Assembly (NCBI RefSeq): GCF_028583425.1
Contig: NC_072801.1
Span: 62,325,766 to 62,389,765 of the forward strand
Direction: 5' to 3'
Origin: Eublepharis macularius
Taxonomy: Eukaryota > Chordata > Lepidosauria > Squamata > Eublepharidae
DNA length: 64,000 nucleotides
The notes under the pieces were generated by a model that saw only the letters and a list, made by a program, of their open reading frames with translations, did not search any database and had not been told where the DNA came from. The position numbers and the translations under genes were made by a program. Shown here piece after piece: positions 56,761 to 64,000 of the stretch; position 1 is the first letter of the stretch; every line of letters begins with the position of its first letter.

Positions 56761-59219
56761 CTCTGCTGCTGAGTTGCCAACCGTCCGGTGGTTCCTGGAT
56801 ATCTTCTGGAATTACAAGTGATCTCCAGGCCGTCTTGGTGGGACAGTCTTTGCGGGTGGTGGGCCTCTGCCTCAGTTTTGCACATTCCACTGGCGTTGTT
56901 GAACAGTGGGAAAAAGTACCTTAATGGAACGTGCAGCTATCTTTGGAAAATAATATAGCAACTAAAAAGAACTTTAAAAGAAAAGCTGGATAAAAGCTGT
57001 GATTGGACTTTAGGCTTTTCCTAGAGGGAAAGAACTTCCTACTTGTAGTAGTATAGCCACTGAAAACATAAGTTAATTTATTTGTTTATCTACATTATTT
57101 ACAGTCAGCCTTCCTCATTTGAGACACGAGGCGGATTACACAGCGTAATTCAAAAGGATCAGCTGCAGGGACATTCAATAAACAGTACAGTGGGGTGTAA
57201 ATCTGCAGAATTTTGAAAACAAGCAGAAATTTGATACCAAGCTGAAACAAGCATAAATGGTTCATTGTGCATACCCTTGTCCTCATTTCTGTTAAGAGTA
57301 AACTTGATGGTCTGGACAATAGAACCTGGGTTCTCACAGACCAGGTGGGATTTCCTATGTATGCAAGGGGAGCGTGATCGGCCAGAAGATAAGGGCTGGT
57401 TTCTGCGAATTGCAAGATGTCAACCGTGACAAGCAAACACTGGGGTTTTTTTTAAAAGAGGGAAGATCCCCTAAAATAGGAAAGCCAAGCGCTCTGCATA
57501 GATCTTGTCATGGATCTCTGGGAAAGATGAGGGCAGAGAGCAAGTGCAACAGCCCTTAACATGCTGGCCAGCTGTTAGGCTGCAGGGGGGCATCTAACTT
57601 GCCATTCAGTCTCCTTGGATGAGAGGAGGCTGGGGGATGTTTCCCTGGTAGCACCCAATGCCCCCCTTCCCCAGGATCTTTTAAACAGTATGTGTGGGAT
57701 TTTTGTCCCCTTCTTAGCTTCAGAAGTCCCTTTGAGGGTGGTCAGTTTGGTGGGCTAGAAAAAAAAAACCCACTTCTTTCAATCCACATTCCTGCACATC
57801 CACACACGTTGCAACATATGTGGCAAAGGATACAGACACCTTAGCAGGATAAGAAAAACAGGAAAGAAATTAGGGTTGGGTTGGTGCATGTTTTCTTCAA
57901 TTCAAAACTCCCACACAATGCAAAGGGGATTAAACACATACATACATGCACACCCCTTCACAACTGCACTGATGTGGCTGTGTTCACAGTTCCCCCATCC
58001 TGAGCACTCTGCAGTATGGAGTGGAGACAGAACAGGCCCCACAATTCCTTCTACCTCCCATACTATGTGATGTTTTAATTACAAGTGCTCTGATGAACTG
58101 TTCTGTGGATCCCAAAAAGCTCTTTTTCTGCACCAATCAAATTTGCTCTAGTAGATACAGAACCAAGAACTGGCTGCCCTATAAAGCTGTTTTATTTGCA
58201 GGTGCTTTTTAAGGGATTTAAACTGTGAGCGAAAGCTTTAGGCATTTTGTGGGGAATGAGGTTTTATTGGTTTTTTTAAATTTAATTTTGTTGTTGTAAG
58301 CCACCTTGAGTCACAGGATAAAGAAAAGGTATAAATATTTTAAATAATAAAATAGTTCAAGACTACTGAGGCCTAGGTGCGTGCTAAAAGGAAACGAAGG
58401 CCCCAACCCCCATCTTTGAGCCTGTCTTATAAACAGGCGTCGGGGGTTCCTTCTTCACTTTAATGAAGGACAGACTTCCCCAAGGGAATCCTTCTCTTGC
58501 TCTTCCCTGTCCACTGTCTTAGTATTCGAATTCTCCAAAGGTATGAGGGCTCACTCTTCCCTTTCCCAGAAGTGGGAGGAAGATTCAAAACTCTCTTCTG
58601 GCCCCTGTGTGAAACATTAGCAAAGTCTGTCCCAGATGCACATTTTATTCCAGTGTTTTGTGCCCAGTGATGTTCTCTGTCTCATAACTGAACCTATTAC
58701 TGTTGCTGTCTGAGAACAAAGCAGCCATGCCATGCAAAATGAAATGTTCTGTATGCAGCCTTCACCTACCTAAGAAGCGGTGGATTTTTTCCTTCCTGCA
58801 TTACCTGATAACTTATTTTGCAATGCAACGTACTCCATTTGTTTTCTTCATTTTCTCAGGGCTTGGTGATTTATTTCTTGCCCTTTGCAACTTTTGTTCT
58901 GCTTTCTTGATGAGTTATTTTATGTCACCTTGAGCCTGGCCTTCCTCCCACTCTCTTGCCCATAATCTTTCACACCTCCTCACAGTTTCTTTTGCACTAG
59001 CTTGTTGTTTCACACCCTCTCCCTAGACCTTCCACTTTGTTCCCTCTTCCATGTAACTCTTCCACATTATAATTTGTCCCCCCCTCTTCTACACACTTCC
59101 TTCTCACAACTCTCTTCAGCTAATTTCACACTTTCCTCTGCAATGCTCACTCTGCAAATTGGTTTGTTTGTTGGTTTGTGTATTGTTCTCTAGGACAGGC
59201 TCTGACAGAATGTAGGCCT

Positions 59220-59444
59220 AGGGTTGCCAGCTCCAACATGGGAAATTTCTGGAGATCTGGGGAGTAAAACCTGGAGAAACCTGGAGAAAGTGGGATTTGG
59301 GAACGAAAGGACCTTGACATGGCATAATTCCATAGATTCCACCCCCAAAGTAGCCATTTTCTCCAAGTGAACTGATCTCTGTGGCCTGGAGACCAGTTGT
59401 AATTCTGGGACATCTCCAGCCACTACCTGGAGGCTGGCAACCCT
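59220..59444 (+). mobile_element. AGGGTTGCC terminal-inverted-repeat element with perfect flanking repeats
   Basis: It is a 225-bp element with AGGGTTGCCAGCTCC and GGAGGCTGGCAACCCT ends, flanked by perfect 10-bp direct repeats ATGTAGGCCT (59210-59219, 59445-59454). It is non-coding and the best copy of a family with at least six members here. Confidence 0.87.
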
Positions 59445-59799
59445 ATGTAGGCCTAAACCTGCCTTGTTAAATTTGTGGGCACTTTGGGGATTTTGAACAA
59501 TCACAAAATGGCTGCCACGGGGGCTCAGTCCAGTTACAAAATATTGGGAGATTCCACAAAATTTTAGGAGGTCTTCTGTATCCTCCTAAAACTATTTCCA
59601 AACAGTTCTCGCAAGCATAAAGATGATTGTGCCTGTGATCTTCCTGTTCCAACAAAGTGGAAGAAATCCAGATTTGTCTGTTTTGAGGAAGAAATAACTT
59701 TGTGGGGGAGAAGGAAACGCTTTGGTGGGTGCCATGGCACCCATGGGCACTACAGTGTGTGCTGCCATACCATAGTAGTGTGTACTTCATGTTGTCTAA

Positions 59800-60015
59800 T
59801 GTCAGTCCTAGAATTGATTATGTTCAGTTTCAGCAGTTCTTCAACTCTATTGGATTCTTTTTAATGCTATGTCTTTGTAAACTTGTATTTATTTATCCTG
59901 ATATTGTTAATGGAAATGTCCTTAATACTGATTGTACTAATCTCACACTATGTAATGCGCCTTGAGTCTCAGTGAGAAAGGTGGATAATAAATAAATAAA
60001 TAAATAAATAAATAG
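59800..60015 (+). repeat. LINE-like 3' end with AATA microsatellite
   Basis: GCGCCTTGAGTCTCAGTGAG and AAAGGTGGATAATAAATAAA are the typical tail of squamate LINE/SINE families, here followed by an AATA run. The family is not certain. Confidence 0.5.
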
Positions 60016-60054
60016 TGTCACTGTAAGGCGCATGGGACCATGTGGGTACCTTCT

Positions 60055-60262
60055 AGGGTTGCCAGTTCCAGGTGGGGAAATTCCTGGAGATTTTGAGGGT
60101 GGAGCCTGGAGAAGGTGGGGTTTGGGAGGGGAGGGACCTCAGTAGGGTATAAAGCCATAGATTTCACCCCTACTAAGCAGCCATTTTCTCTCTGTGTCCT
60201 GGAGATCGTTGTGATTCTGGGAGATCTCCAGCTACCACCTGGAGGCTGGGGAACAGAACCCT
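60055..60262 (+). repeat. AGGGTTGCC terminal-inverted-repeat element
   Basis: AGGGTTGCCAGTTCCAGG, GGGAAATTCCTGGAGATTTT and GACCTCAGTAGGGTATAAAG through CCACCTGGAGGCTGGG. The right tip is disturbed. Confidence 0.82.
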
Positions 60263-60678
60263 CCCCCAGCCCTGCAGCTTGTACAATTGCCCCTCATCCA
60301 TCTCACTGTGGCACTGGTTACTGACCCAGAGGGAGGAGGTTTCTTAAGGAAATTAGTGTACAGAACTCAAGTCCAGTAATAGTATACAGACTGCATTGTA
60401 TCCTTTGATTGTGGAGGCCTAAACCTGCCTCGTTAAATCTGTGGGCACTTTTGGAATTTTGAGAACAGCCATTGGGTGCCGTAACAAAATGGCAGCCTGC
60501 CTTTTTGTGTTCTCAGGGGTTAGGATAGCCTGTCTGTTTTTCAGTTCGTGGGTCAGGAAGCCTGGAAGTAATTAAGCTATTGATTGCCCAGGCATATTGA
60601 TTGATTTGGCAGGGAGAGGCAGTTGCGCCACTGGGTACCCGCCACTCTGTGTGAGGGTGTCAGAAGGGTGGGATTCAA

Positions 60679-60853
60679 ATGGCGTTGATGTTCTGTCTAC
60701 TGTTGTCCCTGTTCTGGGGCCAGGGGCGCCTGTTTGAGCTGCAGGAGGCAATCCAGGAGTTGCAGACCGAGAATACACAACTCCAGGGGGAAATCCAGAA
60801 TCTCACAGAGGCCCTGAGTGAACTCCAGCTCTTCGTATGGAATCATTCGCAGG
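60679..60853 (+). CDS. First coding exon of the predicted small membrane protein
   Basis: It encodes the signal peptide and coiled coil (58 codons plus one base). The donor is CAGG/GTGAGG. Without splicing the frame runs into low-complexity Pro/Ser sequence and stops soon after. Confidence 0.5.
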
Positions 60854-62747
60854 GTGAGGCCCCTCATATCTTGATTCCACCTCATTCCTCCCAACCCTGT
60901 CCCATCACTCAGCTCTTATCTCTCCTTCCAGACCCCAGTCCCTATTTTTCTCCTATTAATTGTGAGTAGGTTTTTAGCCTTTATTACACAGAGGTAAGCT
61001 TTAAGGGTTACTATAAGTACGATTAAAAACTTTTCAGTCGATCAGTAAATGGATCGCAAGATACAACATTTGAACCTAACAGCAAAGATTCCTACTGAAC
61101 AAAGTAATGCGGTTGGGCAAGGTTGTAGGCAATATTGAATATTAAAAGCAGAGATAGAGAGGAAGCAGAATAAGATACCCAGGGATTGTGGGAGCAAGAT
61201 GAAATTTCATCTGTAGCTTCTTCCCATGACTAGCAGACAAAGAATGAATTATGAATTCATTATACAAACATATATTATGGAATTATTATACGTGTGCATG
61301 TGAAATTTTTAGATATGTTGCAGAATTCTAATTATCTTGGGACAGTTATCACCCAGACCATCTACAAACTTTCCAATTAATGTCTCTATGAGTAAAAACA
61401 CTGATTTTTCTCTCTTGGCGTAATGTTCCATAGCATGACACAACCTGCTTCCTGGCCCATCCTACCTATCTAGATGAGGACAGAGATATCTTGCGATCAT
61501 GATAGTGCGTACCAGGGTTTTGAAATCCTGAAAACATTCTCATTTACAGAAGGAATATATGTGATAATAAACACAGACTCGTTTTAGATATGAACATGCA
61601 AGTGGACGAGAAAAAAAGATAAGGAAGGTACGGAAAACAGATGTGTGATAAGCCAAATCCTGGGTAATTCAGTGTCCCCTATATGAGGGAGCAACAGAAA
61701 TATATTTCTTTAATCAGGATGAGATTTTACCATCAACTAACATAGCAGAGAAACCCTGGCCTATTCACCCCCCAACCACAGAATTTCAATGCCCCTGAAA
61801 CGGCAGGGCCTCTGAGATGTGACTCAGACTTAATTAATATATTAATCATTGTTTATCAGATTTATATTTGTCCTGTGGGACTCAAAGTAGTTATGTTTGA
61901 TTCTCTGGAGGTCTCCTGTTGGGGTCTAACCAGGCTGTGACTGGCTTAGCTTCAAGAAGGTAGCCTTCATGCTACACGCCCTGGGTATCTGAGTTGGGCT
62001 TGGTCCCCAAGCCTATTTTAATAACAAGACTCACCCCTTGAATAGCAACATTGTCCAAGAGTGTATTTAAAAAGATTTCTTTTCATACACCTGGCCCACA
62101 CTTCTGAGGACAGAGCTGGGAATTGTCCTGGTGCATCTGCCAAACAGCCCCCCTCACTTTATAAATGCAACCATCGTATTGTCTCATTGAGTGATATTTT
62201 AATATTTAATTTCTGGCAAAAATGGGCAAGATGCTGTGCAGAACACTGAAATGGCTATGAATGTAGTTTTGCTCTATCTGATCCCACTCTTCATTCAAGG
62301 AACATGTATATAGTTCTCGCTTTTATTCTCTCAACAACCCTGTGAGGAAAGTTCGGCTGAGAGAGCATCTCTTGGTCACCTGGTAAGCTTTGTAGTGAAG
62401 TGAAAATTTGAATCCGCATCTTCCTACTCCAGCTGTTATATTAGGTCACTCTAATATTTTGTAGGTGGATTCATTAAGCAAACTAAGAAGACTTATGGTT
62501 GAGCAAGTAACCTGGTTCCAAGGAGCTTTCCTTCTGAGGTCTGTTGGTCTCTGTGCCCAAATAACATTCGCTTCAAAATATATCCTTTTCCTCAGGTTCC
62601 GAATCTGCTGCTGAACACCAACATGAGCACCTGCAATGCCACCCAAATGCCCACTGGCGCAATGCTGTTGCGCCCATCATCTTGGCACCCTTGGTGATAT
62701 GGCTTCTTGCTTCTGTGTCCTTGATGGCAACATTGACAAAAGGTTGA
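60679..62747 (+). CDS. Predicted small single-pass membrane protein, unrecognised family
   Basis: Two exons (60679-60853 and 62596-62747) join in phase 1 (GTGAGG donor, CCTCAG acceptor) into 108 residues. Residues 1-16 (MALMFCLLLSLFWGQG) look like a signal peptide. Residues 18-52 form a coiled coil with regular Leu/Ile spacing and two N-glycosylation sites (NLT, NHS). A His-rich linker (AAEHQHEHLQCHPNAH) follows, then a membrane helix (83-105) and a two-residue tail, which implies a type I protein whose coiled coil faces outward. An acceptor-like TCTGTTTTTCAG at 60533-60544 would begin the first coding exon after a 5' UTR. ATTAAA at 62862 could end it. I know no family that matches. It could be a chance splice model, but signal, coil, helix and two good splice sites agreeing in frame argue against this. 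Confidence 0.5.
60854..62595 (+). other. Intron of the predicted small membrane protein
   Basis: AT-rich, with no further exon supported. A degraded SINE-like stretch follows some way upstream of the acceptor (about 62290-62445, minus strand, with CTCAACAACCCTGTGAGG). Confidence 0.4.
62596..62747 (+). CDS. Second coding exon of the predicted small membrane protein
   Basis: The acceptor TTTTCCTCAG ends at 62595. It encodes SESAAEHQHEHLQCHPNAHW, then the hydrophobic APIILAPLVIWLLASVSLMA, and stops at TGA (62745-62747). Confidence 0.48.
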
Positions 62748-62861
62748 GGAAGAGACCTCCTGTTTTGGATGTGGAGGGATCACAGGAGCAATACTCCTCT
62801 TTCTCTCCGAGGGCCGCTCTGATATTTCCAAGCGCTTCTTACAGATCCTACCGCATCTTCC

Positions 62862-62867
62862 ATTAAA
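62862..62867 (+). terminator. Possible polyadenylation signal (ATTAAA)
   Basis: It lies about 115 bases after the stop of the predicted small membrane protein. Confidence 0.35.
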
Positions 62868-63189
62868 GCTTCCCTGTGGCATCTGGAGCTGGACTCTGTT
62901 GCTCTTCCCTGCTGCACTGAAAATTCTGATGGGTTCCCTTTCACTAACAGCAATGGGTTATGAGTTCAAATTCTCCTTATGTTAGTTTGCCTCCTTATTC
63001 TGGGTTGCCTTTTGTTTAGGGAGCAGGTCTGGGCTTTGGCCTGTTTTGGTACTAAAAGAACAGAACCAGACATTAACAATCTAAGATGAAAGAAGGTGGG
63101 ATACGAATGGTATACTCCTCAGGGTCTAACCATCAATTGCATTTTTATTCTCCTCACCCTGTTCCTCCAAGGAGCTCTGGGCAGAGCCA

Positions 63190-63422
63190 CCATGGTTTGG
63201 TGGTTAGAGTGCCAGACTAGGGTCTGGGACACCCAGGTTCAAATCCCCACTCTGCCCTGAAAGCTTACTGGGTGAACTTGGGCAAGTCACAAAATCTCAG
63301 CCTATCCTACCTCACAGGATTGTTGTGAGGATAAAATAGAGGAGAGGGTGATGATGTAAGCTGCTTTGAGTCCCATTGTGGAGAAATGCAGAGTATAAAT
63401 AAATAAAATAAAAATAAATAGT
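63190..63422 (+). repeat. tRNA-derived SINE, well preserved
   Basis: The head ATGGTTTGGTGGTTAGAGTG, then CCCAGGTTCAAATCCCCACT (B box), the body CTACCTCACAGGATTGTTGT, and the tail GAGTCCCATTGTGGAGAAAT ending in AAATAAAATAAA are all present. This is the reference copy for the common lizard SINE in the window. Confidence 0.88.
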
Positions 63423-63424
63423 GT

Positions 63425-64000
63425 ACAAAATTATCCCTATCTCACAATGACCTTGTGAGGTAGGTTAAGCTGAGTGAGCGACTAGTAGTCCAACATACTA
63501 TACTACACTGGCATTCTGGTCCCTTATATTTCTAGTTCTTTATTTTTAAAATTTTACTTAATTAAGCAATAATCAAGTTCTGCAAACATGTAACTGAATA
63601 TATGCAATTATGTTACAGGCGGCTGTTAACTATTTTACAAGCTTAATTTTTTTAATAGAGGAGTAGGTTTCGTGGTGATTTGATTGAGAAACTTAGAGGG
63701 GTTTTAATGGAGTCTTCGAGAAGAAGTCTGGCTCCACACATTCTAAGCTTATTAAACAATAAATAATTATTAATTATAATATTTAGTATTTTTAAAGTGC
63801 TGAGTTGAGATTTCAGAACACTTTAGTTACTTTATCCTAGTCATTATTAACATTAATTGCAGTTTCTGATCTTAGAGGAGATGACTGAGATAGATGTAGA
63901 GCTGTTAGCACTTAGGTTGCATGGATCCATTCCCTCCTTTTCTGCTAATACTTGAGATATTTATTCAAGGGATCTTTCTCAAAACCCGTCCAAATTTTGT
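63425..64000. other. AT-rich end of window
   Basis: No gene is seen. There is a SINE-like scrap at about 63430-63500; the rest is AT-rich. Confidence 0.4.

Larger units (their letters stand above)
56765..60540. other. Stretch between the RPL28 CpG island and the small membrane-protein gene
   Basis: It starts with a scrap of the AGGGTTGCC family (about 56773-56835), then has SINE/LINE tail fragments near 57080-57130 and 58290-58350, two complete AGGGTTGCC elements and an AATA microsatellite (59983-60014). If the divergent transcript is real, this is its first intron. No coding exon is supported. Confidence 0.5.

Noticed and set aside
63190-63260. tRNA-like sequence with A- and B-box words
   Set aside because: It is the head of a SINE and lacks a full cloverleaf. 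The same applies to the other SINE heads in the window.

Overview
The window looks like nuclear DNA from a squamate reptile, probably a lizard. Coding exons are sparse, short and cleanly spliced. The space between them is packed with lizard-type repeats: tRNA-derived SINEs, 5S-rRNA-derived SINEs, CR1-like fragments, a Penelope-like element, a DIRS element, a chromodomain Ty3/Gypsy element and many small fold-back DNA elements. There is no bacterial or organellar content. The exact species cannot be settled from the sequence.

Layout. UBE2S runs on the plus strand; three exons covering all but the first codon lie at 2755-2902, 4512-4702 and 17517-17807, and the first exon lies outside the window or is unrecognised. 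Its last intron is about 12.8 kb and holds a DIRS fossil (about 5182-8932), a 5S-type SINE and a 4.1-kb Ty3/Gypsy chromovirus fossil (11519-15649) that landed inside a SINE. A minus-strand visinin gene (photoreceptor EF-hand calcium sensor) follows, with exons at 34071-34451, 26779-26890 and 23346-23434 and a TATA box just upstream. From 34.6 to 45.3 kb there is only repeat-rich DNA, including a Penelope-like element whose pieces face opposite ways (38407-40093) and a fold-back element inside a SINE (43915-44146). A one-exon coding region at 45331-45684 encodes a two-pass membrane protein related to TMEM100.

RPL28 is complete on the minus strand (coding exons 54882-54962, 54563-54686, 53742-53860 and 53039-53128) with a non-coding first exon near 56124-56160, a TATA box and a CpG island (about 56130-56760). 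The island also carries a good plus-strand splice donor, which suggests a divergent transcript. Further right, exons 60679-60853 and 62596-62747 join in frame into a predicted 108-residue small membrane protein (signal peptide, coiled coil, membrane helix) that I do not recognise.

UBE2S and RPL28 are also near neighbours on human 19q13.42, so the block is conserved, with visinin and a TMEM100-like gene placed within it. The genes do not form one pathway: UBE2S is the chain-elongating E2 of the anaphase-promoting complex, RPL28 is a ribosomal protein and visinin is a cone calcium sensor. The best candidates for undescribed content are the TMEM100 relative, the 108-residue membrane protein with its possible CpG-island first exon, and a small transposon family that appears to make 10-bp target duplications.
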